DNA of 64,000 nucleotides from Bacteroidota bacterium (GTDB lineage Bacteria; Bacteroidota; Bacteroidia; Palsa-965): NCBI GenBank assembly GCA_020402865.1, contig JADBYT010000011.1, positions 1 to 64,000 of the forward strand, read 5' to 3'. Shown piece by piece: positions 51,281 to 60,751 of this stretch (position 1 is its first letter; each line of letters starts with the position of its first letter). The notes under the pieces were generated by a model. It saw only the letters and a program-made list of their open reading frames with translations, ran no database searches and was not told where the DNA came from. The position numbers and the translations under genes were made by a program.

Positions 51281-54200
51281 ATGCGAAACCTCCTCCTCCC
51301 TACAATTATTGCTGTATCCGGCATGTATCTTCATGCAGGCAGCAACCCTCCGGCTCAAGCTAAAATAGCAGCTCCTGATCCGCACATTTATTTCGAGGAA
51401 AACAAAAACCAGTGGCCTTCTCAGGTTCTGTTCAAAGCAGATCTTCCGGGCGGCGTTGTGTATCTCGAAAAAAACAAACTCACTTTCGGCACACACAGTC
51501 TGGCCGATCTGGATCGCATCCATGAAATGGAACACGATGCAAAAACCAATGCCGATTGGGAAAATGCACGCAATGCAAAAGTAAAATGCCATGCATGGTA
51601 CGTACATTTCGACGGAGGTAACCTGCAGACAACTGCGCAGGGAGAAAATCGCGAAACGGCTACCAGCAACTATTTCATCGGCAACAATCCGCAACGTTGG
51701 GCTTCAAACGTGCAGCGTTTTGGCGGTGTACTTTACAACGGACTGTACGATGGCATTGACCTGCGCACATACAGTGCAGGAGGCTGGTTTAAGTATGATT
51801 TTATTGTGGCACAGGGAGCTGATGTATCGCAAATTAAATTGCGCTACGAAGGTGTAACTCCGGTGCTGCAAAAAGACGGTTCACTATTGCTTAATCCGCA
51901 AACAGGCAATGTGATTGAACAAAAACCGGTGGCATGGCAAATGGATAACGGAAAAAAAATTCCGGTTCGCTGCCTTTATAAACTGAATGGTAATGTGCTG
52001 AGTTTTTCGTTTCCCGATGGCTACAACGAAAATCTTCCGCTCATTATTGACCCCATACTGGTAGGTGCAACCTACTCGGGTTCTACCGCCACCACCTACG
52101 GCCACTCAGCCACGTTTGATAATCAGGGAAATATTTTCTCCGGTGGTCGTTGCTTCGGTCAGGGATATCCGGCTACACCCGGCGCATACGATTTAACGTT
52201 TGGAGGTTATGTGGATATTGCCATCAGTAAATACGACCAGACCGCTTCTACCCTGTTCTGGGCTACTTATGTAGGCGGTACATCTGACGAATATGTACAC
52301 AGTATGTTTGTGCACACCAACGGTAACCTCTACATCTTTGGAAGTGTAAACTCAACCGACTATCCCGTTACAGCGGGATGTTTTGATGGCACACACAATG
52401 GTTCAAGCGATATTCTGGTTACGGAACTGAACCCGACAGGTTCGGCGCTTGTGGGTTCTACGTTTGTGGGCGGAAGCGGATCTGACGGGCTTGACATGAT
52501 GGCGCTGGGCTATCAGCAGCGTGGCGAAATTATTGTGGACGGTGCCGGTAATGCGGCAGTGGCCAGCGTAAGCAGTTCTGCCAATTTCCCCACCACGCCG
52601 GGCTGTGTGCAGCCTGCACTGGGTGGCCAGCAGGATGCGGTGGTATTTTCGCTCAACGCCGGTCTTACCACCATGAATTTCTGCACCTACTTTGGCGGCA
52701 CAAACAACGACAGCGGTCAGGGTGTACGCGTAAGTGCCAACTCGGGCGAAGTCTATTTCTGCGGCTCCACCGCCTCTGGAGCCTCGTTCCCGGCTTCACC
52801 CTGGGCCTACCAGTCGGTAAGTCCGGGTGGCACAAGCGATGGGTATGTGGCTCACCTCGACCCGGCAGGCACCATGCTTGCCGCAGCAACCTTTTTTGGC
52901 ACTTCCGGCGATGACCAGTGCTTCTTCCTTGATCTCGACAGTGGCGACGATGTGTACATCTACGGTATTGCTCCCGGCGGCACCGGTGCTCCTATTACAG
53001 CCGGTGTGTACAACAACCCCAACAGCCCGATGTTTGTAGCCAAACTCGATCCGTTTTTTGTAAGCATTATATATTCTACACAAATCGGTTCGGGCACTAT
53101 GTTCGGCACGCTCTCTCCCACAGCCTTTATGGTTGACATTTGCGAGAACGTGTACATTGCCGGTTTTGGTGGCAACAGCTATCCCACCACTGCCAATGCA
53201 CTGTACACAGCCGCCAATGCTCCCGGTTCATGTTACCTTGCCGTGCTTGCAAAAGATGCGCTGGCACTTAACTACGGCACACTTTACGGCGGTTACCACG
53301 TTGACGGCGGCACAAGCCGTTTCGACCCGCAGGGCATTGTGTATCATGGCGTGTGTCAGGGCGGTGCAGGCTTTCCCACCACGCCAGGCGCCTACAACAC
53401 CGGCCCCGGCCCGGGCTGGGATATTTGTCCGTTTAAAATCGACTTCCAGCAGGTGGGCGTAAGTGCACAGGCGGTAGCTTCACCAAGCGATACCGGTTGC
53501 GTACCTTACACCGTATCGTTTACCAACAACAGTACCGGCATAGATTACCTCTGGGATTTTGGCGATGGCTCACCGACAACCACAGTTGTTTCGCCCACGC
53601 ATACATACACGGTAACCGGCACATTCACGGTTACGCTTATTGCCTCCGATTCTACGTCGTGCGTAACGCATGATACACTGCAGTTCACCATTACCGTACT
53701 TGCTCCTCCCGTAGTTGATCTTGGTCTCGATTCAACCTTCTGCTCAACCATAAGCGGATACACACTGGACGCGGGCAATCCCGGCCTCACCTATACCTGG
53801 AGCACCGGAGCTACTTCGCAAACCATTTCGCCCACTGCGGCAGGTACTTACTGGGTAATTGCCGACAACGGCAGCTGCTCCGATACCGACTCAGTGGTAG
53901 TACAACTTGTGCAACCGCCGCCGCCGCTGGTAAACGACTCGCTTTGCGTAGGCCAAACACATACATTAACAGCAGGAAGCGGGCAAGCCTGGCTCTGGAG
54001 CACCGGCGCCACCACTCAGTCGATTACTGTTTCCACCACCGGCGATTATGATGTAACCATTACCGACGGCCCCTGTGTATTTTACGACACCGTACACGTG
54101 CATTTCTTCCCCTATCCGGTTGTGAATCTTGGAAATGACACCACCATGTGTACACCCGATGATCTGCTGCTCGATGCCGACAATCCCGGTGCCACCTATC

Positions 54201-54811
54201 TCTGGCAGGATGGCAGTGCCGCGCAAACATTCAACGCCACCACCGCAGGTTCATACCACGTAATGGTTACGGCAAACAACTGTGCATCACTCGATACAAT
54301 TGCCATTGCCTATACACCACAACCGGAGTTAGGCAGCTCCATTACGCTTTGCGAAGTACTTGATATCACACTCAATCCCGGTACATTCCCGCCCACCGCA
54401 ACCTTCCTTTGGAACACCGGAGAAGTAACGCCCACCATTCAGATTTCCCAGCCCGATACCTATCGTGTGGTAATTCAGAACGGGCCCTGCACAGTTACCG
54501 ACAGCATTCTGGTAACCGGCATGCCCGGCGAAGGCGCACTGTACATTCCGAACACATTTACACCCAACCGCGACGGCAAAAACGAACAGTTACTTGCCAT
54601 GGGCACAGGAATTACCGAATTCCGCATGCGCGTATTCAACCGTTGGGGACAACTGCTTTACACCAGCAACGACATTTACGATGGCTGGAACGGGCAGTTT
54701 AATAACACCACTGTGCAGGAAGATACCTATGTGGTGGTAATTGATTACCGCACCACCTGCAACAATAACAGGCAGGAACGAAAAGTAACCCATGTGAATG
54801 TGCTGAGGTAA
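51281..54811 (+). CDS. SBBP/PKD/Ig-like surface protein with type B T9SS tail (trio member 2)
   Basis: 1176 residues. Signal peptide 1-19 (to about LHAGS). N-terminal domain about 30-270 begins YFEENKNQWPSQVLFKADLP. Five or more SBBP repeats (270-700: e.g. FWATYVGGTSDEYVHSMFVH). PKD at about 730-800 (YLWDFGDGSP), then four Ig-like units with LGLDST, TYTWSTGATSQTISP, AWLWSTGATTQSI and LWQDGS. C-terminal gliding-associated domain from about 1085 (YIPNTFTPNRDGKNEQ, FNRWGQLLYTSNDIYDGWNG, HVNVLR). Close paralogue of both neighbours, sharing long stretches. It is probably a surface adhesin or scaffold; no ligand is known. Confidence 0.9.
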   Translation: MRNLLLPTIIAVSGMYLHAGSNPPAQAKIAAPDPHIYFEENKNQWPSQVLFKADLPGGVVYLEKNKLTFGTHSLADLDRIHEMEHDAKTNADWENARNAKVKCHAWYVHFDGGNLQTTAQGENRETATSNYFIGNNPQRWASNVQRFGGVLYNGLYDGIDLRTYSAGGWFKYDFIVAQGADVSQIKLRYEGVTPVLQKDGSLLLNPQTGNVIEQKPVAWQMDNGKKIPVRCLYKLNGNVLSFSFPDGYNENLPLIIDPILVGATYSGSTATTYGHSATFDNQGNIFSGGRCFGQGYPATPGAYDLTFGGYVDIAISKYDQTASTLFWATYVGGTSDEYVHSMFVHTNGNLYIFGSVNSTDYPVTAGCFDGTHNGSSDILVTELNPTGSALVGSTFVGGSGSDGLDMMALGYQQRGEIIVDGAGNAAVASVSSSANFPTTPGCVQPALGGQQDAVVFSLNAGLTTMNFCTYFGGTNNDSGQGVRVSANSGEVYFCGSTASGASFPASPWAYQSVSPGGTSDGYVAHLDPAGTMLAAATFFGTSGDDQCFFLDLDSGDDVYIYGIAPGGTGAPITAGVYNNPNSPMFVAKLDPFFVSIIYSTQIGSGTMFGTLSPTAFMVDICENVYIAGFGGNSYPTTANALYTAANAPGSCYLAVLAKDALALNYGTLYGGYHVDGGTSRFDPQGIVYHGVCQGGAGFPTTPGAYNTGPGPGWDICPFKIDFQQVGVSAQAVASPSDTGCVPYTVSFTNNSTGIDYLWDFGDGSPTTTVVSPTHTYTVTGTFTVTLIASDSTSCVTHDTLQFTITVLAPPVVDLGLDSTFCSTISGYTLDAGNPGLTYTWSTGATSQTISPTAAGTYWVIADNGSCSDTDSVVVQLVQPPPPLVNDSLCVGQTHTLTAGSGQAWLWSTGATTQSITVSTTGDYDVTITDGPCVFYDTVHVHFFPYPVVNLGNDTTMCTPDDLLLDADNPGATYLWQDGSAAQTFNATTAGSYHVMVTANNCASLDTIAIAYTPQPELGSSITLCEVLDITLNPGTFPPTATFLWNTGEVTPTIQISQPDTYRVVIQNGPCTVTDSILVTGMPGEGALYIPNTFTPNRDGKNEQLLAMGTGITEFRMRVFNRWGQLLYTSNDIYDGWNGQFNNTTVQEDTYVVVIDYRTTCNNNRQERKVTHVNVLR

Positions 54812-54830
54812 CTGAAATGATAACATTCTC

Positions 54831-54865
54831 AAAACGGCTGCAATTTCCGATTGCAGCCGTTTTGT
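54831..54865 (+). terminator. Rho-independent terminator
   Basis: 13-bp perfect stem AAAACGGCTGCAA (54831-54843) / TTGCAGCCGTTTT (54851-54863), 7-nt loop. Lies 19 bp after trio member 2. The rest of the gap to 55153 is AT-rich and holds no gene. Confidence 0.88.
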
Positions 54866-55018
54866 ATTTAACTCCCATCTAATTAATTAGAATGGTTATT
54901 CCTCTTCACATATACATAACTACTGCCTCTCAATCAACATTAAATCAAGCTTCTGAAAAACAAGAACCTAACCAGTATCATTGTTAGTAACCCGCCTAAT
55001 TACCTTCCATTTAAAAAA

Positions 55019-55055
55019 ATGATAATCAATTATTTATATCATATAAAATTATCAT
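55019..55055. promoter_or_regulatory. Possible operator: ATGATAAT / ATTATCAT inverted repeat
   Basis: Eight-bp perfect inverted repeat (55019-55026 and 55048-55055) in the very AT-rich 290 bp before trio member 3. The spacing of 21 bp would suit a dimeric regulator, but in AT-rich DNA the match may be chance. No -7 box is clear in this region. Confidence 0.25.
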
Positions 55056-55153
55056 ACTGCGGTAATTTAAGTAAACGTATGATTTGCCAGTTGCAAAGTT
55101 ATCCTGCTGAAAAAAGAGAAAGGTGGTAATTTTCTTGTGGCAAACAACTAGTT

Positions 55154-58100
55154 ATGAAATCAGTTTTTATTAAAATAATACTAGTATTAATCGTTTTGTG
55201 TTTTCACGAAACCAGTAATGGACAAAACCAACCGGCGCAGGTTGTATATGAGGAGAACAAGGGGCAGTGGCCTTTGCAGGCTGCATTTAAAGCCAATCTT
55301 CAGGCCGGAAGTGTATTTCTCGAAAACAACAGGCTCCTGTTTTCCTCCTGGCGTATGGAGGATATACACGACGTGCATGAACAGTTACATGATGCCGTTT
55401 CGCAAACGGAAAAAATACTTGCTATGCAAAAGCAAGTACAGTGTCACACCTGGGCTGTTTACTTTGAAGGGGGGCAAAACAGTATTCGGTATGAAGGGCA
55501 CAACAGGCAGGAGGCTTACAGCAATTATTTTATCGGAAACAATAAAAGCGAATGGGCATCGCGTGTAGGCCGGTTTGAATATGTTACCGGGTACGGGGTA
55601 TATCCGTATATCAATATTAAAACCTACAGCGAAGCGCAGTGGTTTAAATATGATTTTGAGGTGTATCCCGGCGGAGATGCAGCTGAGATTAAACTCCGCT
55701 ACGAAGGTGCAGCTATTGAACTACAGAAAGACGGCTCGTTGCTGATTAAATTGAGTACTGGCGAAATGATTGAAAAACAACCCGTAGCCTGGCAACATGT
55801 CGGAAACAGTAAAGTACCTGTAAAATGCCGTTATACGGTAAACGGCAATCTGCTTGGCTTTGATTTTCCGGATGGTTATGATCCCGAATACACACTTATT
55901 ATTGATCCTACGCTGGTTGGTTCTACCTATTCGGGCTCACCGGCTATAGCCTTCGGAAACTGCGCAGCACCCGACAATCAGGGAAATTTAATAAGTGGTG
56001 CACAGGTCTTTGGCGCAGGATACCCGGTTACGGTGGGGGCGTTCAGTGTTGTATTTGCGGGTTTAATTGATATGGCAATCACCAAATACAACAGCACTGC
56101 ATCGGCATTGGTATATTCAACCTATATCGGTGGAAGTTTTTTTGATGTGCCTTTCACCCTGCTAACTTCTCCCGCCGGCGATTTGTTTATCTACGGAGCA
56201 TCTTCATCAACTAATTTCCCGGTTACATCAGGTGTGTATGACAATACTGCAAACGGGCAAAATGATTTTGTAATTACCCAGATTGATGCCTCCGGAAGTA
56301 TAATGCTCGCCTCCACCTACGTGGGAGGAAGCAATGATGACGGCTGGGGATTAATCACTGATCCGGGCGATATCAGCCTGACATCTGCAGGTCATCTTGT
56401 AGTTACAGGCAATACATTATCAACCAATTTCCCGGTTACTGCGGGCACCTTTCAGCAAACCTCCGGCGGAGGTGTGGATGCGGTTTTATTCAGTTTATCG
56501 CCCGGATTAACTACACTTGATTTTTCAACTTATCTCGGAGGAAGTGGTGACGAAACGGGAACGGACAATGTGATTGACCCTGTAAACGGCGATATTATTG
56601 TAAGCGGATATACAAACAGCGGAAATTTCCCCTTACAGCAACCCCTGCAAAGCAATTTTCTGGGTATAAATGATGGATTTATTTCACGCTTCAATTCATC
56701 AGCTACTGCATTGGTTTCCTCCACCTATTATGGCACTTCCGGATTTGATTTTTGTGCATTTATTGAAACCGATGCTGCAGGAAATATATATGTATATGGC
56801 AATGCAACAGGAGGATCGGGTATTCCTGCCACAGCTGGTGTGTACAGCAACCCAAACAGTGCCACGTTCATTACCAAGTTTGATCCGCTGTTACAGACTG
56901 TAATTTATTCCACACAAATTGGAACCGGCAACATCCTGGACTGGGCACAGCTTACAGCATTTATGATTGATGAATGTGAGAATATTCATATTGCCGGTTT
57001 TTACGGTACCACGCCGGTTACGGCCAACGCAATTTATACCGCAGCCAATTCGCCCGGCAGCTCTTACATTGCCGTATTATCAAAAGATGCATTGACCCTT
57101 TCGCATGCCACATTTTTCGGTGGCAACCATACAGAATCCGGCAAATGCCGGTTTGATTCAGCGGGTACAATTTATCATGCTACCTGCCAGAATTCACTTC
57201 TAATTTTCCCGGTTTCGTCAAGTGCATTCAGCGCCACAAATAATTCAGGAGGATATGATGTGTGCGCATTTAAAATTGCATTTCCGCCAACAGGTGTTGT
57301 GGCTCAGGCTTCAGCAATACCTTCAAACTCCGGCTGTGCGCCTTTCAATGTGAGTTTTGTAAATAACAGCAACGGTGTAAATTACTACTGGGATTTTGGC
57401 GACGGCTCGCCGGTAAACACAAATACAGCTCCCGTACACACTTACACATTACCCGGCGTGTACACCGTTACACTCATTGCCGAAGACAGCAGTTCATGCA
57501 TCGTACGCGATACAACTACAATAACCCTGACTGTACTTCAGCCACCGCTTGTGGCACTTGGCAGCGATACCCTGTTTTGTGGAAATATGCCGGCTCAGTT
57601 GCTCGATGCTGGCAATCCGGGGCTCACCTACACCTGGAGCACAGGTGCCACCACACAAATCATCACAGCCACAACGCCCGGTCTTTACTGGGTTACGGCC
57701 GATAACGGCAGCTGCACACATACCGACTCTGTGCAGATTTCACTCATCGCAACTCCGCCGCCAATGCCCGACAGTGTATTATGTGCCGGTCAGTCAAATA
57801 CGCTGAATGCCGGAGGCGGACAAACCTGGCTTTGGAATACAAGTGCCACTGCACAGAGCATCAACGTAACCACAACAGGCAATTACAGTGTAATCATTAC
57901 CGACAGCCTCTGCACGTTTCACGACACGGCTTTAGTCGTATTCAATACGCTGCCTGTAGTTAACCTCGGCAACGATACGCTGCTTTGCACACCGCAACCA
58001 CTCACGCTCGATGCGGGAAACAGCGGCAGCTCCTGGCTTTGGAGCACAGGTGCTACCACGCAGCAAATAACCGTAAATAATGCAGGCAGCTACTATGTTA

Positions 58101-58648
58101 CGGCTACCGCACTTAACTGTTCGGCTTCCGATACGCTACAGTTTACAATAGCTCCTCAGCCCGAACTGGGGCCGGCACAAAGCCTTTGCACGTATTCACA
58201 ACTCACGCTCAACCCAGCCAATATGCTACCCGGTTCTGCTTATCTCTGGAACACCGGTGCTGTTACACCTTCTATTACAGTCAGCGAAGCCGGTATTTAC
58301 CACGTAGCGGTCACGTATCAGTACTGTGTGCTTACAGACAGTGTGGAAGTTACCGGCACACCCGGCGAAGGCACCTTGTATGTTCCCAATTCATTTACCC
58401 CGAACGGCGATGGTGTTAACGATGTGTTCCGCGCCACCGCCAGCGAAGTGAGCGAATTTCATGTTACCATTTTCAACCGCTGGGGCCAGCTTTTGTTTGA
58501 AAGCTATTCGATAAACGAGGCATGGGACGGCCGCTTCAATAACGAAATCGTGCAGCAGGATACGTATGCAGTAATTGTATCATACCGCACACCTTGCGCC
58601 GGCAATGTGTTTGAACGCAAACTGACCCATGTAAATGTAATTCGCTGA
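55154..58648 (+). CDS. SBBP/PKD/Ig-like surface protein with type B T9SS tail (trio member 3)
   Basis: 1164 residues. Signal peptide 1-23 (to about SNGQ). N-terminal domain begins VYEENKGQWPLQAAFKANLQ, SBBP repeats (about 250-680), PKD (YYWDFGDGSP), four Ig-like units (TYTWSTGATTQIITA, TWLWNTSATAQSINV, SWLWSTGATTQQITV, AYLWNTGAVTPSITV), and a type B T9SS domain (YVPNSFTPNGDGVNDVF, FNRWGQLLFES, HVNVIR). Its first two thirds are clearly more AT-rich and more diverged than in members 1 and 2; the C-terminal third is close to member 2. This suggests different ages, or gene conversion at the 3' end. It has its own long AT-rich promoter region. Confidence 0.9.
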   Translation: MKSVFIKIILVLIVLCFHETSNGQNQPAQVVYEENKGQWPLQAAFKANLQAGSVFLENNRLLFSSWRMEDIHDVHEQLHDAVSQTEKILAMQKQVQCHTWAVYFEGGQNSIRYEGHNRQEAYSNYFIGNNKSEWASRVGRFEYVTGYGVYPYINIKTYSEAQWFKYDFEVYPGGDAAEIKLRYEGAAIELQKDGSLLIKLSTGEMIEKQPVAWQHVGNSKVPVKCRYTVNGNLLGFDFPDGYDPEYTLIIDPTLVGSTYSGSPAIAFGNCAAPDNQGNLISGAQVFGAGYPVTVGAFSVVFAGLIDMAITKYNSTASALVYSTYIGGSFFDVPFTLLTSPAGDLFIYGASSSTNFPVTSGVYDNTANGQNDFVITQIDASGSIMLASTYVGGSNDDGWGLITDPGDISLTSAGHLVVTGNTLSTNFPVTAGTFQQTSGGGVDAVLFSLSPGLTTLDFSTYLGGSGDETGTDNVIDPVNGDIIVSGYTNSGNFPLQQPLQSNFLGINDGFISRFNSSATALVSSTYYGTSGFDFCAFIETDAAGNIYVYGNATGGSGIPATAGVYSNPNSATFITKFDPLLQTVIYSTQIGTGNILDWAQLTAFMIDECENIHIAGFYGTTPVTANAIYTAANSPGSSYIAVLSKDALTLSHATFFGGNHTESGKCRFDSAGTIYHATCQNSLLIFPVSSSAFSATNNSGGYDVCAFKIAFPPTGVVAQASAIPSNSGCAPFNVSFVNNSNGVNYYWDFGDGSPVNTNTAPVHTYTLPGVYTVTLIAEDSSSCIVRDTTTITLTVLQPPLVALGSDTLFCGNMPAQLLDAGNPGLTYTWSTGATTQIITATTPGLYWVTADNGSCTHTDSVQISLIATPPPMPDSVLCAGQSNTLNAGGGQTWLWNTSATAQSINVTTTGNYSVIITDSLCTFHDTALVVFNTLPVVNLGNDTLLCTPQPLTLDAGNSGSSWLWSTGATTQQITVNNAGSYYVTATALNCSASDTLQFTIAPQPELGPAQSLCTYSQLTLNPANMLPGSAYLWNTGAVTPSITVSEAGIYHVAVTYQYCVLTDSVEVTGTPGEGTLYVPNSFTPNGDGVNDVFRATASEVSEFHVTIFNRWGQLLFESYSINEAWDGRFNNEIVQQDTYAVIVSYRTPCAGNVFERKLTHVNVIR

Positions 58649-58701
58649 TTGCTGTTGCGGTTATTCAGCTTCCCTTTGTCGCATAACTGCTAATTTAGCA
58701 C

Positions 58702-59307
58702 ATGGCCAAACCCGTAGCAAAAAACTGGTATCTGCGCAGCGATGTGGTGCAGCTGGCGCAGGAAGTACTGGGCAAGCGCCTGCTTACTACATTTAACGGC
58801 CAGCTCACCAGCGGCATCATTACCGAAGCCGAAGCCTACGCCGGCGAAACCGACAAAGCCTCGCATGCGTGGAACGGTCGCCGCACCGCGCGCACCGAGC
58901 CGATGTATGCCGAAGGCGGTGTGGCGTACGTGTATCTCTGCTACGGCATTCATCACCTGTTTAACATTGTGACCAATGTGCGCGGTGTGCCGCACGCCAT
59001 ACTCATACGCGGCATTCAGCCCGAACAGGGTATTGAAACCATGCAGCAGCGGCGAAAAAATTACGGTCCGCTGCACAAGCTGGCGGCCGGGCCGGGCACG
59101 GTTTCGCAGGCACTTGGCATACACACTTCGCACACGGGCATGTCGCTGCGCACAGGCGAAATACGCCTTGAAGAAACCGGCCTTCGTATTGCTCCTGCAC
59201 AACTAATTGCCGGCCCGCGTGTGGGTGTTGATTATGCGGCCGACCATGCGTTGCTGCCGTGGCGGTTCAGGATAAAGGGCGGCAGTCTTTCAATTGCCGC
59301 AATGTGA
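58702..59307 (+). CDS. 3-methyladenine DNA glycosylase (AAG/MPG family)
   Basis: 201 residues. Base-excision repair enzyme that removes alkylated purines such as 3-methyladenine. Family motifs: VAQELLGK-like start (QLAQEVLGKRLL), catalytic region ITEAEAYAGETDKASHAWNGR with Glu of TEAEAY and the following His, MYAEGGVAYVYLCYGIHHLFN, and GPGTVSQALGI. The length is typical. TAATTTAG, one base from the -7 consensus, ends 3 nt before the ATG. It is followed by the RlmI-like gene 15 bp later, which has its own promoter box. Confidence 0.93.
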   Translation: MAKPVAKNWYLRSDVVQLAQEVLGKRLLTTFNGQLTSGIITEAEAYAGETDKASHAWNGRRTARTEPMYAEGGVAYVYLCYGIHHLFNIVTNVRGVPHAILIRGIQPEQGIETMQQRRKNYGPLHKLAAGPGTVSQALGIHTSHTGMSLRTGEIRLEETGLRIAPAQLIAGPRVGVDYAADHALLPWRFRIKGGSLSIAAM

Positions 59308-59308
59308 T

Positions 59309-59316
59309 TACCTTTG
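59309..59316 (+). promoter_or_regulatory. Bacteroidota -7 box TACCTTTG
   Basis: Exact TAnnTTTG match 6 nt before the ATG at 59323. Its place argues for 59323 as the start instead of the in-frame TTG at 59314, which lies in the box itself. Confidence 0.5.
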
Positions 59317-59322
59317 CCGCCT

Positions 59323-60507
59323 ATGTCAACTCGCAGCATTGTTATTCTCGGATCGGGCAAAGACCAGTCGTTGCGCCGGTTTCATCCCTGGGTGTTTTCG
59401 GGCGCCATCAAAAAAATTAAAGGGCCGGTGTTCGACGGCGATGTGGTGGATGTGTATTCCAACCACGATGAATATCTCGGCAGCGGGCACTACCAGCAAG
59501 GCTCCATTGCCGTGCGCATGCTGAGTTTTGGCGAGGGCGAATACGGTGCCGATTTCTGGTCGCAGAAAATAAATCGTGCTGTTGAGTTCCGCCGCAAGGC
59601 CGGTCTGCTTGGGCAGGCGCACACCAATGTATGCCGTTTGATTTATGCCGAGGGCGACGGACTGCCCGGGCTGATTGTGGATTACTACAACGGCACAGCT
59701 GTGTTGCAGGCGCACAGCATAGGCATGCACCGCGAACGCGAAGCCATCTGCAACGCCTTGCGCGAAGCCATGGGCAGCGAACTGCACACCATTTACGATA
59801 AAAGCGCCGAATCGCTGCACCGACAGGAAGGCTATGCTGCCACAAACGGCTACCTGCTGGGCGAAAGCCAGGGCGGCACCGAAGTGCTCGAAAACGGCCA
59901 CCGCTTTCACATCGACTGGGAGAGCGGACAAAAAACAGGCTTCTTTGTCGATCAGCGCGATAACCGGGCGCTGCTGGCACACTACTCGGCCGGAAGAGCT
60001 GTACTCAATACCTTTTGCTACACCGGCGGCTTTTCAGTATATGCAGGCAAAGCCGGTGCCACGTTGGTACACAGTGTAGATGCGTCGAAAAAAGCCATTG
60101 ACCTTACCAACCGAAACATGGAATTAAACGGCATCACCAACCACGAAGCCGTGGCCATGGATACATTCGAATATTTAAAAGATAAGGAGAATGTTTATGA
60201 CCTGATCATTCTCGATCCGCCTGCGTTTGCCAAACACGTGAATGTGAAGCACAACGCCGTAATGGGCTACAAACGTTTAAATGCAGAGGCGATTAAAAAA
60301 ATTCGCCCCGGCGGAATTATTTTCACCTTCTCCTGCTCGCAGGTGGTTGACCGCAATTTGTTTGCATCTACCGTTATGGCCGCTGCAATTACCACGGGCC
60401 GAAATGTACGTGTGTTGCATCACCTCACCCAACCGGCCGATCATCCGGTAAATATTTATCATCCCGAAGGCGAATACCTGAAAGGTTTGGTAATTTATGT
60501 GGAATAA
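59323..60507 (+). CDS. Class I SAM-dependent rRNA methyltransferase (RlmI/RlmK-like)
   Basis: 394 residues from MSTRSIVILGSGKD. N-terminal PUA domain (about 1-75: HPWVFSGAIKKIKGPVFDGDVVDVY), an EEHD-like middle domain (ICRLIYAEGDGLPGLIVDYY type), then a Rossmann methyltransferase: FFVDQRDNR, NTFCYTGGFSVYAGKAGA (SAM motif I), SVDASKKAI and the catalytic-side DLIILDPPAFAK. This is the layout of 23S rRNA 5-methylcytosine methyltransferases such as RlmI; the exact target base is not shown. A terminator follows the gene. Confidence 0.92.
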   Translation: MSTRSIVILGSGKDQSLRRFHPWVFSGAIKKIKGPVFDGDVVDVYSNHDEYLGSGHYQQGSIAVRMLSFGEGEYGADFWSQKINRAVEFRRKAGLLGQAHTNVCRLIYAEGDGLPGLIVDYYNGTAVLQAHSIGMHREREAICNALREAMGSELHTIYDKSAESLHRQEGYAATNGYLLGESQGGTEVLENGHRFHIDWESGQKTGFFVDQRDNRALLAHYSAGRAVLNTFCYTGGFSVYAGKAGATLVHSVDASKKAIDLTNRNMELNGITNHEAVAMDTFEYLKDKENVYDLIILDPPAFAKHVNVKHNAVMGYKRLNAEAIKKIRPGGIIFTFSCSQVVDRNLFASTVMAAAITTGRNVRVLHHLTQPADHPVNIYHPEGEYLKGLVIYVE

Positions 60508-60536
60508 CCTTTAACTATCATTCTATTAATTGTATA

Positions 60537-60572
60537 AAAACAACCGGTAAGCATGCTTGCCGGTTGTTTTTT
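60537..60572 (+). terminator. Rho-independent terminator
   Basis: Stem AAAACAACCGGTAAGC (60537-60552) / GCTTGCCGGTTGTTTT (60555-60570), one mismatch, very short loop, then TT. Follows the methyltransferase gene by 29 bp. Confidence 0.9.
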
Positions 60573-60751
60573 GGGATATAAAATGACGGTAATTTGCGTT
60601 AACTAAATCTGTTAGTATCTTCTGCTTGACTTTGGTAAGATCAGCTATGTACATTGCTGCATAAATCACACTGTTTGCGCATACAGTTAGTCAATTAACC
60701 AGAAATCACGGCATACCTTATTGCTGTAATTCTACACGCACACTCTCACCC

